Of a stretch of 64,000 nucleotides of DNA, positions 9,172 to 17,791 are shown piece after piece. A model generated the notes under the pieces. It ran no database searches and was not told where the DNA came from. It worked only from the letters and a program-made list of their open reading frames with translations. The stretch is from positions 30,264 through 94,263 of the forward strand of contig NZ_JAMDGZ010000032.1 in the NCBI RefSeq assembly GCF_028656935.1, given 5' to 3'. The translations under genes were made by a program, and so were the position numbers. The DNA is from Pseudomonas rubra. Lineage in GTDB: Bacteria > Pseudomonadota > Gammaproteobacteria > Pseudomonadales > Pseudomonadaceae. Positions within the stretch are counted from its first letter, which is position 1. Every line of letters begins with the position of its first letter.

Positions 9172-10545
9172 ATGCCCCAACGTGAAGTTATCAATGCATC
9201 TGTCAGCCCAAAAGGCAGCCTGGAAACACTGTCTCAACGTGAAGTACAGCAACTGAGTGAAGCCGGTTCCGGCAGCCTGTACACCCTGTTCCGCCAGTGC
9301 GCGCTGGCAATCCTCAACACCGGCGCGCACGTCGACAACGCCAAGACCATCCTCGAAGCCTACAAGGACTTCGAAGTGCGCATCCACCAGCAGGACCGCG
9401 GCGTGCGCCTGGAACTGCTGAACGCACCAGCGGATGCCTTCGTCGATGGCGAAATGATCGCCAGCACCCGCGAAATGCTCTTCAGCGCCCTGCGCGATAT
9501 CGTCTACACCGAAAGCGAACTGGCCAGCCAGCGCATCGACCTGGAAAGCTCCCAGGGCATCACCGACTACGTCTTCCACCTGCTGCGCAACGCCCGCACC
9601 CTGCGCCCAGGTGTCGAGCCGAAGATGGTCGTGTGCTGGGGCGGTCACTCGATCAGCACCGAGGAATATCAATACACCAAGAAGGTCGGCCACGAGCTGG
9701 GCCTGCGCAAACTGGACGTCTGCACCGGCTGCGGCCCGGGTGTGATGAAGGGCCCGATGAAAGGCGCGACCATCGCCCACGCCAAGCAACGCATGAGCGG
9801 CAGCCGTTACCTGGGCCTGACCGAGCCTGGCATCATCGCCGCCGAGGCGCCGAACCCGATCGTCAACGAGCTGGTGATCCTGCCGGACATCGAAAAACGC
9901 CTGGAGGCCTTCGTCCGCGTCGGCCACGGCATCATTATCTTCCCCGGTGGCGCCGGTACCGCCGAGGAGTTCCTCTACCTGCTGGGCATCCTCATGCACC
10001 CGGACAACCGCGGCCTGCCGTTCCCGGTCATTCTTACCGGGCCCAAGAGCGCCGCGCCGTACCTGCAGCAGTTGCATGCATTCGTGCGCGCCACCCTCGG
10101 CGACGAGGCGCAGGCGCACTACCAGATCATCATCGATGACCCGGCCGAAGTCTCCCGGCAGATGGTCGAGGGGCTCAAGCAGGTCAAGCAGTTCCGCCGC
10201 GAGCGCAACGACGCCTTCCACTTCAACTGGCTGCTGAAGATCGAAGAAGGCTTCCAGCGCCCCTTCGACCCAACCCACGAGAACATGGCCGGGCTCAAGC
10301 TCAGCCGCGCGCTGCCGGCCCACGAGCTGGCTGCCAACCTGCGTCGGGCGTTCTCCGGGATTGTCGCCGGCAACGTCAAGGACAAGGGTATCCGCCTGAT
10401 CGAAGAGAAAGGCCCGTACGAAATCAAGGGTGACAGCGCCGTGCTCGAACCGCTGGGCCACCTGCTCCAAGCCTTCGTCGACCAGCACCGGATGAAGCTG
10501 CCGGGCGGCGCCGAATATGTGCCCTGCTACCGCGTCGTGAGCTGA
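9172..10545 (+). CDS. ppnN: Nucleotide 5'-monophosphate nucleosidase PpnN
   Basis: A 457-aa protein matching PpnN (YgdH), which splits the N-glycosidic bond of purine and pyrimidine monophosphates and in E. coli is stimulated by (p)ppGpp. The central LOG/Rossmann domain carries the signature PGGAGTAEE (around residue 260) and an upstream TGCGPGVMKGPMKGA loop. An N-terminal DUF4478-type and a C-terminal DUF3412-type region account for the extra length relative to short LOG proteins. I take ATG 9172 with CAGGAAA upstream; the in-frame ATG at 9115 would add an unrelated leader. A strong hairpin follows the stop. Confidence 0.9.
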   Translation: MPQREVINASVSPKGSLETLSQREVQQLSEAGSGSLYTLFRQCALAILNTGAHVDNAKTILEAYKDFEVRIHQQDRGVRLELLNAPADAFVDGEMIASTREMLFSALRDIVYTESELASQRIDLESSQGITDYVFHLLRNARTLRPGVEPKMVVCWGGHSISTEEYQYTKKVGHELGLRKLDVCTGCGPGVMKGPMKGATIAHAKQRMSGSRYLGLTEPGIIAAEAPNPIVNELVILPDIEKRLEAFVRVGHGIIIFPGGAGTAEEFLYLLGILMHPDNRGLPFPVILTGPKSAAPYLQQLHAFVRATLGDEAQAHYQIIIDDPAEVSRQMVEGLKQVKQFRRERNDAFHFNWLLKIEEGFQRPFDPTHENMAGLKLSRALPAHELAANLRRAFSGIVAGNVKDKGIRLIEEKGPYEIKGDSAVLEPLGHLLQAFVDQHRMKLPGGAEYVPCYRVVS

Positions 10546-10564
10546 TTCAGCTACACCTCCCCGC

Positions 10565-10589
10565 TTGCGGGCACACCCTGTGCCCGCAA
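10565..10589 (+). terminator. Hairpin terminator after ppnN
   Basis: A perfect 11-bp inverted repeat, TTGCGGGCACA and TGTGCCCGCAA around a CCC loop, lies 20 bases after the ppnN stop. It is followed by CATTTCCTGCC rather than a pure T run, so termination strength is uncertain, but the position and stem are typical. Confidence 0.7.
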
Positions 10590-10682
10590 CATTTCCTGCC
10601 ATTTTCCTACGTCACTCAGTGAACCAGCCTATAGAAATATGGTCTTTCTGCAGGCGACCTACGCGCACGCTCATCTTCACCG

Positions 10683-10702
10683 GCCCAATCATCGGGCTTT
10701 TT
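10683..10702 (+). terminator. Second hairpin plus T tract, upstream of the SH3 gene
   Basis: GCCC, a 7-base loop and GGGC are followed by TTTTT, which looks like a short-stemmed intrinsic terminator. It ends only 25 bases before the ATG at 10728, too close for a separate promoter downstream. It could therefore be a second terminator for the ppnN side, the end of a small RNA, or an attenuator in the leader of the next gene. The 4-bp stem is weak. Confidence 0.4.
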
Positions 10703-10727
10703 CTGTTTATTTCACGCGAAGACCATC

Positions 10728-11414
10728 ATGCCTATCACCCGTCCTGTTTGCGCGACGCCAGCGCTGTTTTCCTCCTCGAACCCAGGCGCACGCCGCGTGC
10801 TGGCCGGTGGCCTGATAGGCGCTTTGCTGGTTCTTGCCTCCCCGCTGCACGCCGAAGAAGCCGCTCCCAGCAGCGAGCGCTGGGTCAGTGACAGCCTGAG
10901 CACCTACGTGCGCAGCGGCCCGACCGATGGCCACCGCATCGTCGGCAACCTCAAGTCCGGGCAGAAGGTCACCCTGCTGACCACCCAGGGCAACTACAGC
11001 CAAGTGCGCGGCGAGTCCGGCGACACCGTATGGATCACCAGCAGCGACCTGCAGGCCGTACCCGGCCAGCTCGAACGTCTGCCGCAACTGAGCGAGCAGG
11101 TAGCCCAGCTCAGTGAGCAACTGAAAACCATCGACGACAGTTGGAAAACCCGCGTGCAAGGCATGCAGGAAACCCTGGACTCGCGCAAGGCGCTGATCGA
11201 AGAGCTTGAAGCACGCAGCAAGGCGTTGAATGCCGAACTCAGCGATACCCAGTCGGAACTGCGCAGCACCCAGGCGCGCCTGGGGGACGAGAACAAGCAG
11301 GTGCTGATGCGCTACATGGTTTACGGTGGCGCCATCGCCGGCGCCGGGCTGCTGGCCGGTTTGATCCTGCCGGCCTTGAGCCGTGGGCGCAAACGCAACG
11401 ATCGCTGGTTCTGA
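10728..11414 (+). CDS. SH3b domain / coiled-coil inner-membrane protein (TIGR04211 type)
   Basis: A 228-aa envelope protein. Residues about 22-42 form an N-terminal hydrophobic signal ending at SPLHAEEA. A bacterial SH3 domain follows (DSLSTYVRSGPTDGHRIVGN to WITSSDLQ, about 55-110). After it comes a long coiled coil (about 120-190) and a C-terminal membrane helix (YGGAIAGAGLLAGLILPAL) with a basic tail GRKRNDRWF. This order matches the YgiM/TIGR04211 family. The layout implies that the SH3 domain sits in the periplasm, held by the C-terminal anchor. The function of the family is not defined; a cell-wall role is plausible. Confidence 0.8.
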   Translation: MPITRPVCATPALFSSSNPGARRVLAGGLIGALLVLASPLHAEEAAPSSERWVSDSLSTYVRSGPTDGHRIVGNLKSGQKVTLLTTQGNYSQVRGESGDTVWITSSDLQAVPGQLERLPQLSEQVAQLSEQLKTIDDSWKTRVQGMQETLDSRKALIEELEARSKALNAELSDTQSELRSTQARLGDENKQVLMRYMVYGGAIAGAGLLAGLILPALSRGRKRNDRWF

Positions 11415-11449
11415 CCGGCACCTGTGGGGCAACTGGGCAATCCGATCAC

Positions 11450-12079
11450 TCAAGCCGGGCGCTGCATCAACACCAAGCGCAGCGCCAGCAACGCCAGCAC
11501 ACTGGCCAGTAAACGCGGCTGCAACCTGGCCATGCCCCCCTGGCCACTGAAACACCGGCTGATCACCCCGCCACAAGCCCCCAGCAGCACATGAAACAGC
11601 AGGGCAATCACGCTCAGCACCAGCCCCAGCAACAACAGCTGCTCGGCGACCGCGCCCTTGGCCGGCACCACGAACTGCGGCAAGAACACGATAAAGAACA
11701 ACAACGCCTTGGGGTTGAGCAGGCTGTTCAGGGTGGCCGCAACGAACACCGCCGCCAGTGACGTTTCCCGCCGACCTTGGCCCTCGCCCGCCTTGCGCGG
11801 CTGCAGCAGCTTGAAGGCCATCCACAACAGATACAGCGCACCGCTGTAGCGGATGATGTCGAACGACGGCGGCCAGGCGGCGATCAGCGCGGTGACGCCG
11901 GTGGCGGTCAGCACGGTCAGGATCAGATCGGCAACGCTGATCCCCAGTGCTGCAGCCAGACCTCCGCGCCAACCCATGGACAGCCCGTGGCTGATGACAA
12001 AGGCCATATTCGGCCCGGGCGACAGCAGCAACAGGATCACCGCACCGGAAAAGATCAGCAGCGTTTGCATGTCGAGCAT
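11450..12079 (-). CDS. LysE/RhtB family amino-acid exporter
   Basis: A 209-aa membrane protein of the LysE superfamily, which exports amino acids or derivatives. The signature LLLLSPGPNMAFVISHG lies in the first helix pair, followed by about five or six membrane segments and the conserved NPKALLFFIVFLPQF. The start is taken at 12079, where AGGAGGC stands just upstream; the long frame to 12301 runs into a REP and is not coding. Substrate unknown. It lies convergent with the SH3 gene. Confidence 0.88.
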   Translation of the reverse strand: MLDMQTLLIFSGAVILLLLSPGPNMAFVISHGLSMGWRGGLAAALGISVADLILTVLTATGVTALIAAWPPSFDIIRYSGALYLLWMAFKLLQPRKAGEGQGRRETSLAAVFVAATLNSLLNPKALLFFIVFLPQFVVPAKGAVAEQLLLLGLVLSVIALLFHVLLGACGGVISRCFSGQGGMARLQPRLLASVLALLALRLVLMQRPA

Positions 12080-12189
12080 CGCAGGCCTCCTGGCTGGGTT
12101 GCGAGTGTCGACAGTAGCGGGTTTGCCGCCGGGGAAAACGCTACAGCGTGGTGAATTTATTGCGCAACAGTTCGGCACAAGGTAGATCG

Positions 12190-12259
12190 CATCGCGAGGC
12201 AAGCTCGCTCCCACCAGGGTGTAGGCCGTCCAAAGTGGGAGCGGGCTTGCCCCGCGATC
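12190..12259. repeat. REP element pair
   Basis: Two mirrored copies of the GCGGGGCAAGCCCGC-type REP (the left copy degenerate, GCGAGGCAAGCTCGC). The right copy runs into the stop codon of the ABC permease gene at 12258-12260, so the last codons of that gene abut or overlap the repeat. It separates the permease from the LysE gene. Confidence 0.88.
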
Positions 12260-13013
12260 AGGCGTGCACCCACCGCCGATGCAGGCCACGGGCCAGGGCA
12301 TCGAGCATAAAGCCCAGCACGCCGATCAACAGCACCATCGCCATCAGCTCCGAGTACGCCAGGCGGTCGCGGGTGTCGAGGATGAAATAGCCCAGGCCGG
12401 CACTGACCCCGAGCATTTCGCACGGCACCAGCACGATCCACAGGATGCCAATGGCCAGGCGTACGCCGGTCAGCACATGGCCGATGACCCCGTGGATGAT
12501 CACCTTGCACAGGGTTTCCCAGCGGGTCGCGCTCAAACTGCGGCTCAACTGCAACCAGCGTGGATCAAGCTGGCGCACACCGGCGGCGGTGTTGAGCAAA
12601 ATCGGCCACAAGGCGGCAAAGGCCAGCAGAAAATAAATCGGCTGGTCGCCGACGCCCATCAGCATCACCACCACCGGCATCCACGACAGCGGCGAGATCA
12701 TCCGCAAGAACTGGAACGCCGGAGTGGTCGCCGCTTCCAGATGCCGGTAGCTGCCCACCAGCAGGCCCAATGGCACGCCGATGAGCAGGGCCAGCAGCAA
12801 GCCGATCAGAATGCGCTTGAGGCTGACCCAGATATGCTCGTAGACCTCGGCCTGGCCGAGCAACTCGATCAGGCTGCTGAAGGTGGCCTGGGGCGAAAAA
12901 CGCGCCGACAGGCCATCGGTCGCGCCAAACAACTGCACGCCCAACCACCAGAGCAACAACAAACCGAACAGGCCGGCAACGCCCAGGGCGCCATGTACTG
13001 CATGCTTACCCAT
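12258..13013 (-). CDS. ABC transporter permease (SsuC/TauC/NrtB type)
   Basis: A 251-aa inner-membrane permease with about six helices. The cytoplasmic coupling loop is in the middle to C-terminal part (around WLQLSRSLSATRWETLCKV, the EAA loop that docks to the ATPase). The length and the motif NTAAGVRQLDPRWLQLS match permeases for sulfonate, taurine, nitrate or thiamine-precursor importers. The start overlaps the stop of the binding-protein gene by one base (TGATG), consistent with an operon. The stop lies at a REP element. Substrate not defined. Confidence 0.88.
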   Translation of the reverse strand: MGKHAVHGALGVAGLFGLLLLWWLGVQLFGATDGLSARFSPQATFSSLIELLGQAEVYEHIWVSLKRILIGLLLALLIGVPLGLLVGSYRHLEAATTPAFQFLRMISPLSWMPVVVMLMGVGDQPIYFLLAFAALWPILLNTAAGVRQLDPRWLQLSRSLSATRWETLCKVIIHGVIGHVLTGVRLAIGILWIVLVPCEMLGVSAGLGYFILDTRDRLAYSELMAMVLLIGVLGFMLDALARGLHRRWVHA

Positions 13014-14212
13014 CAGATCGCGAACTCCTCGCTACGCTCGAAACTGTCGGGCAAACCGAAAGCCTTGAGCCCTCCCACTGCTTCGATACTGTTGCGTACG
13101 AAGCGGTCGTCGACCAGGTCGCGGGCGGTCTGCTGCGGGTCGAGGCTGGCGAGAAAGCCTTTGTCGCCTTCGATCAGGGTGTTCTGCAGGCGGCGCACCA
13201 GTTCTTCGGTGTAACTGGGGAACGGATACGGCTGAAAATCGATGCGTTGCTCGTCCCACTGCCCATGCTGGATGGCGCCACTGGCGATGTAGGCGTCGCG
13301 GGCCGAGGCTGCGGGCGCCAGCACCTGGCTGAGCACCTGCGGGGAGTGCGGGGTGTATCTGTTCGGCCCGCTCTTGGACAGCAGCGCGGCGGCTTCGGCA
13401 CGGTGATCGCAAGTCCACAGCTGGGCCTTGACGATGGCGTTGACCACTTTCTGTGACCACTCTGGGCGGTTGTTGAGGTCATGCTCGTGCATGAACACCA
13501 CGCAGCAGGCATGGTTGCGCCAGATGTCGCCGGTAAAGCGCTGCACGCGGCCGACCTTGAGGTCTTCGGCCAGGGCGTTGAACGGCTCGGCGACGATGTA
13601 GCCGGCGATGCGCTTGCTGGCCAGGGCCGGCGGCATGTCCGACGGCGGCAGCACCACCAGGTTGACCTCGTTGGCGGCGAGCTGGGCCGTGGTGGCTTTG
13701 GACACCGGAGTCAGGCCGTGATCGCGGAACAGTTGCTGGACCACCACATTATGGATCGAATACCAGAACGGAATCGCCACACTCTGCCCACCCAGCTGCT
13801 TGACCTCGGTGATGCCTGGGGCCACGGTCAGGCCCGAGCCGCCGACGTGGTTCCAGGCCACTACCTTGGCCGGCACCTTACTGCCGTAACGGGCCCAGAC
13901 GGTCATCGGCGACAGCAGGTGAATGACGTTGACCTGCCCGGAGATGAACGCCTCGATCACCTGCGCCCAACTGCGCAACAGCACCGGGCGCTCGGCCTTG
14001 ATGCCCTCGGCCTCGAACAGGCCATTGTTGTGCGCCACCAGCAGCGGCGTGGCGTCGGTGATCGGCAGGTAGCCGATGCGCACCGGCGCATCCGGCTCGC
14101 TGGCCGCGCGCGCTTGCAGGCTGCTGAGCAGCGGCATGGCGCCGCCAGCCGTCAGCAAGGCGCTGAGTTTGATGAAGTCACGACGAGTGTGAGTGAAGTC
14201 GTCCAGGCACAT
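13013..14212 (-). CDS. ABC transporter substrate-binding protein, Tat-exported
   Basis: A 399-aa binding protein. The N terminus HTRRDFIKLSALLTAGGA is a twin-arginine signal, implying export after folding. The mature domain resembles NrtA/CmpA and other NMT1-like receptors: RIGYLPITDATPLLVAHNNGLF, then HLLSPMTVWARYGS and LANEVNLVVLPPSDMP. It should deliver a small organic or anionic ligand to the permease and ATPase encoded beside it. Neighbouring AhpD-like and acyl-CoA-dehydrogenase-like genes suggest an organic substrate, perhaps a sulfur compound, which is inference. The start lies 35 bases inside the ATPase gene. Confidence 0.87.
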   Translation of the reverse strand: MCLDDFTHTRRDFIKLSALLTAGGAMPLLSSLQARAASEPDAPVRIGYLPITDATPLLVAHNNGLFEAEGIKAERPVLLRSWAQVIEAFISGQVNVIHLLSPMTVWARYGSKVPAKVVAWNHVGGSGLTVAPGITEVKQLGGQSVAIPFWYSIHNVVVQQLFRDHGLTPVSKATTAQLAANEVNLVVLPPSDMPPALASKRIAGYIVAEPFNALAEDLKVGRVQRFTGDIWRNHACCVVFMHEHDLNNRPEWSQKVVNAIVKAQLWTCDHRAEAAALLSKSGPNRYTPHSPQVLSQVLAPAASARDAYIASGAIQHGQWDEQRIDFQPYPFPSYTEELVRRLQNTLIEGDKGFLASLDPQQTARDLVDDRFVRNSIEAVGGLKAFGLPDSFERSEEFAI

Positions 14213-15026
14213 GGGCAGTCTCCGGCGGCAGCGGCATAGGTTGGGAATCAGGTTCGGGTGTGCGGCTGGCCCGCCGAAGGGTTTTGAGTATGTCGATGCG
14301 CAGCGCGCCCAGTTCCTCGACCTGCTGCTCGCGGGGCTGCGGCAGGTCGATGTGCCATTGGCCGAGGGTGCGCGCTGGGTGGTTGCCCAGTAGCAGCACG
14401 CGATCGGACAACAGCAGGGCTTCGTCGATATCGTGGGTAATCAGGATGGCCGCGGTGTTGTGCCGGGCGATCAGTTGCAGCAGCAGTTGCTGCATGTCGG
14501 CGCGGGTCACTTCATCCAGCGCGCCAAACGGTTCATCGAGTAGCAGCACCTGGGGCTGGCGAGCCAGGCAGCGGGCCAACGCGGTGCGCTGCGCCATGCC
14601 ACCGGAGAGCTGCGCCGGGTACTGTTCACGGGCGTGCTGCAGGCCCACCGCCTCGATCGCCTGATCGATGCGCGCACGCCGTTCGCTGGCAGCCAGCTTG
14701 GGCTGGCGGGCGAAATCCAGGCCGAAGGCGACGTTGCTCTCCAGGCTCAGCCATGGCAGCAGGCTGGGGTCCTGAAAGGCCACTGCCAGGCGCGGATGCG
14801 GGCCTTGCAGCGGCTCGCCGAGCAGGCTCACGCTACCGCTGCGCGGCTGTTGCAAACCGGCCAGCACCCGCAGCAGGCTGGACTTGCCGACGCCGCTGGG
14901 GCCGAGGATGGTGATGACCTCCCCCGGCGCCAGTTGCAGGTCAAAGTCTTCCAGTACGCTGTGCCAGCCTTGCTCGCGTGGGTAGCCAAGGCTGATACCG
15001 CAGGCGTGAAGTAACACCTCGCTCAT
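14178..15026 (-). CDS. ABC transporter ATP-binding protein
   Basis: A 282-aa cytoplasmic ATPase. Walker A is GPSGVGKSS, the Q loop lies in VAFQDPSLLPWL, the signature is LSGGM, Walker B is VLLLDEP, and the switch is ITHDIDEA. It is of the SsuB/TauB/NrtD type. The C-terminal 50 residues are proline-rich and not part of the usual domain. Its start overlaps the acyl-CoA-dehydrogenase-like gene by 4 bases (ATGA) and its tail overlaps the binding-protein gene, so all are in one transcript. Confidence 0.9.
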   Translation of the reverse strand: MSEVLLHACGISLGYPREQGWHSVLEDFDLQLAPGEVITILGPSGVGKSSLLRVLAGLQQPRSGSVSLLGEPLQGPHPRLAVAFQDPSLLPWLSLESNVAFGLDFARQPKLAASERRARIDQAIEAVGLQHAREQYPAQLSGGMAQRTALARCLARQPQVLLLDEPFGALDEVTRADMQQLLLQLIARHNTAAILITHDIDEALLLSDRVLLLGNHPARTLGQWHIDLPQPREQQVEELGALRIDILKTLRRASRTPEPDSQPMPLPPETAHVPGRLHSHSS

Positions 15027-16084
15027 GCTGCTGGCGCCTGGCGTTGCAGCTCAGCGCGCAGTTGCACCAGGCTCGGGGTGACGATCGGCACGAAGGCCGA
15101 CTCACGCCAGCGCCGGGCAAAACCTGCGCCATGCGCGCTTAGGTAGGCCTTGCCACCACTGGCCTGCAACTCCAGCTGCACGGCATCGGCGGCGGTTTCC
15201 GCCAAGGTGATGCGCAACTTGAACAAGTCCGCCGGTTGGGTCAGAAAGCGCCCGTCGAGCAGGCCCTTTTTCAATTCGCTGACAGTATTTTCCAGGCGTT
15301 CGCGCAGCACTTGCAGCGCCTCACCGAGGAACGAGCGCATACCTTGCAGGTGCGCCTCGACCTCGCTCAGGGCACGGCGCGCCAGGCCTATGGCCATGCC
15401 GCATTGCAGGCCCAGGAACGACGGCCGCACGGCCGGCAGAAACTGCTTGGCGTTGTCATGCAGCAGCCAGTCGCGGCTGATCGACACTTGGTCGAAATTC
15501 AAGGCAGCGGTGTTGCTCGACTGCAGGCCCATCAGTTGCAGGTCATCGGAACGGCTCAGCCCACTGGCGTTGTCCGGGATGGCCAGGACGAACGGCGCAG
15601 CACCCTCTTCTTCGATCGCAGCAGCGACCACAAAACCACCCTGGCGCAGGTTGGTGACCCAGTGCAGGCGACCGGCGAGGGTCCAGCCCTGATCATCACG
15701 CAGGCCTTTGACCTGCAGCGCTTCGATGCCCGACAGGTACTTCATGGCGTTGGACAGCCCCGTGGCACCGGCCAGTTTGCCGCTGAGCAGGTCGGCCAGC
15801 AGGCGCTCGCGCAGCCCGGCGTTGGGGCTGTGCAGCAGGTATTCGATAAAGGCGCGCTGGCCCCAGAACACGAAGGCGGCGGCCAGGGAATGGCTGGCAA
15901 CCTGGGCCAGCGTCTCGACCGCGTCGGCAACCGTGCCGCCGCTGCCGCCCTGGGCCGGGTCGATGCCCACGCGCAGTACCTGCGCCGCCGCCAGTTGCCC
16001 TAGCACCGCCTGCGGGTCGCAGTGGCCCTGGTCAAGGGCTTCGGCCTGAGCATCCAGCCACGTGACCAATGCGGGATCGAGCAT
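15023..16084 (-). CDS. Acyl-CoA dehydrogenase-like flavoprotein (possible monooxygenase)
   Basis: A 353-aa protein of the acyl-CoA dehydrogenase fold: an N-terminal helical domain, a middle beta domain (GLQVKGLRDD-like region through VTNLRQGGFVVAAA) and a C-terminal helical bundle. I cannot identify the catalytic glutamate with confidence. Relatives in operons with ABC importers include DszC/SfnB-like flavin-dependent monooxygenases acting on sulfur compounds, so desulfurisation or N-oxidation is as likely as fatty-acid oxidation. It is shorter than the usual 380-400 residues. It follows the AhpD-like gene and overlaps the ATPase gene. Substrate uncertain. Confidence 0.75.
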   Translation of the reverse strand: MLDPALVTWLDAQAEALDQGHCDPQAVLGQLAAAQVLRVGIDPAQGGSGGTVADAVETLAQVASHSLAAAFVFWGQRAFIEYLLHSPNAGLRERLLADLLSGKLAGATGLSNAMKYLSGIEALQVKGLRDDQGWTLAGRLHWVTNLRQGGFVVAAAIEEEGAAPFVLAIPDNASGLSRSDDLQLMGLQSSNTAALNFDQVSISRDWLLHDNAKQFLPAVRPSFLGLQCGMAIGLARRALSEVEAHLQGMRSFLGEALQVLRERLENTVSELKKGLLDGRFLTQPADLFKLRITLAETAADAVQLELQASGGKAYLSAHGAGFARRWRESAFVPIVTPSLVQLRAELQRQAPAA

Positions 16085-16134
16085 AGCGTTACTCCTTTAA
16101 AAAATGCGCCAGCACAGGCTGGCGCCAAGGGTCA

Positions 16135-16692
16135 TCAGGCCGAAGGCTGCCAGCGGTACTTGCTCAGCTCGTCATTGAGCGGCGTTTGGGCGAACACATT
16201 AGCAAAATTGCACAGGGTAGCGAGACTCACGCCGAGGATCACTTCAAGGGCGTGGCCTTCGCTGTAGCCCGCCTCGCGGAACGCGCCGTAGCCGGCTTCG
16301 CTGACATTGCCACGAGTGGCGATCACTTCGCGGGTGAACGCGGCCAGAGCTTCGAGCTTGTCTTGCGGCAGTTCGCCCTTGGCACGCAGGGCATCGACCA
16401 CCTCCTGCGGCAGCTTGGCCTTGTTCAAGGCCACGGCGGTGTGGCCGGCCACGCAGAAGTCGCAGCCGTGATTGGTGGCGGCCACCAGTTGCACCACCTC
16501 GCGCTCAGCCAGGCTCAGCTCGGCCTTGCCGTTGAGGGCCGACACCGTGACGTAGGTTTCCAGCGCCGCCGGGGCGTTGGCCAGCACGCCGAGCAGGTTG
16601 GGAATGAAGCCTGAGGCCTTCTGGGCGTTTTCCAGGTAAGGACGGGCAGCCTCTGGGGCGCTTTGCAGTGTATGGACAGTGACACGCGACAT
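16135..16692 (-). CDS. Carboxymuconolactone decarboxylase / AhpD-like protein
   Basis: A 185-aa protein of the CMD/AhpD fold. The redox motif C77-D-F-C80 is followed by H84 in the arrangement CxxC-x3-H found in AhpD-like peroxidases, and an upstream glutamate lies in LAEREVVQL. It could reduce peroxides or serve as a redox partner of the flavoprotein encoded next. It is the first gene of the minus-strand ABC operon and is divergent from the AraC gene, the likely regulator. Confidence 0.85.
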   Translation of the reverse strand: MSRVTVHTLQSAPEAARPYLENAQKASGFIPNLLGVLANAPAALETYVTVSALNGKAELSLAEREVVQLVAATNHGCDFCVAGHTAVALNKAKLPQEVVDALRAKGELPQDKLEALAAFTREVIATRGNVSEAGYGAFREAGYSEGHALEVILGVSLATLCNFANVFAQTPLNDELSKYRWQPSA

Positions 16693-16798
16693 GGAGTGGA
16701 CTCCTGCTGACTAAGGGTGTGCCACAAGTCTGTTGGTTATAAGAATTACCTGCCATATTCTGCAGTCGCTATTACTTGCTCCTGAGTCTTTTCATTAG

Positions 16799-17710
16799 AT
16801 GATTTCATCCAGCCCCCTCGTCGATTGGTTATTAGAAAGCCTTGAGCTAGACGCCAGCCTGTTCCATGTCGGGCGTTATTGCGGCGGCTGGCACGCCAGC
16901 ACCCACGGCCTGGCCCGAGCCAGTTTTCACCTGGTGGTCCAGGGCCATTGCTGGCTGCATATCGACGGTCAGGCCGAGGCCATTCGCCTGCAAGCTGGCG
17001 ATGCGGTGTTCCTGCTGCGCGACTTCAACTATCGGCTGTCCAACGCCGCAGAGTGCGAACTGGCCCAACAACAACCGCGCCAGGTCATGCAGCCACTGGA
17101 CAGTGACGCCAGCGACGGTGTGGGCCTGGTTTGCGGGTTCTTCCACTTTCAGCCGGGCTTGTCGTCGCTGATCATCGAAGGCCTGGACGACTGGATCATC
17201 CTGCGCGCCGGTGACCCGGCGCTCAGTGCTGCGCGGGCGCTGTTCGAGCTGATCCTTGCCGAGTGCCAGCGCCTGCCGGCGCCCTCCTCGGCCTTGCTCG
17301 AACGCTTAAGCCATCTGCTGTTTTTGTATGTGCTGCGCCAGCGCGTCAGTGATGACCAAGGCATTCGTGGCCTGGTGGCACTGGCACGTCACAGCAACTT
17401 TGCCAGCCTGCTCGAGCAGTTGATCGAGCAGCCCGAGCAGCCCTGGTCGCTTGAAAGCATGGCGGCATGCACCGGGCTGTCTCGTTCGGCGTTCTTCAAG
17501 CGCTTCAGTGAACTGGCCGGGCAGTCCCCGGGGCAGGTACTGCTGGCCCTGCGCATGCGCCATGCCTGCCAGTTGCTCAAGGCCAACAACACCGTCGAAC
17601 AGGTATGCGCGGCCGTGGGGTATCAGTCGATTGCCGCCTTCACCCGCGCCTTCAGCAAGGCCGTCGGGGTGCAGCCGGGAGCGTATCGGCGCCAGCATGA
17701 GGGGCGCTGA
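16799..17710 (+). CDS. AraC-family regulator with N-terminal cupin
   Basis: A 303-aa regulator. Residues about 20-160 form a cupin-like ligand domain (FHLVVQGHCWLHI, then LQAGDAVFLL). The C-terminal 100 residues carry the two AraC helix-turn-helix motifs (SLESMAACTGLSRSAFFKRF and VEQVCAAVGYQSIAAFTRAF) with the conserved closing GVQPGAYRR. It is divergent from the AhpD-flavoprotein-ABC operon, which it probably controls. The ligand is unknown. Confidence 0.88.
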   Translation: MISSSPLVDWLLESLELDASLFHVGRYCGGWHASTHGLARASFHLVVQGHCWLHIDGQAEAIRLQAGDAVFLLRDFNYRLSNAAECELAQQQPRQVMQPLDSDASDGVGLVCGFFHFQPGLSSLIIEGLDDWIILRAGDPALSAARALFELILAECQRLPAPSSALLERLSHLLFLYVLRQRVSDDQGIRGLVALARHSNFASLLEQLIEQPEQPWSLESMAACTGLSRSAFFKRFSELAGQSPGQVLLALRMRHACQLLKANNTVEQVCAAVGYQSIAAFTRAFSKAVGVQPGAYRRQHEGR

Positions 17711-17732
17711 GGTAAACGACGCGGCACAGATC

Positions 17733-17787
17733 ATCGCGGGGCAAGCCCGCTTCCACCGGGCCTGTGGGAGCGGGCTTGCCCCGCGAT
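17733..17787. repeat. REP element pair
   Basis: Two mirrored REP palindromes with the core GCGGGGCAAGCCCGC, separated by about seven bases, between the convergent ends of the AraC gene and the DUF1428 gene. Probable bidirectional transcript end. Confidence 0.9.
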
Positions 17788-17791
17788 CAAC

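Noticed and set aside
9148..10602. 484-residue minus-strand frame opposite ppnN
   Set aside because: Antisense shadow of a well-conserved gene.
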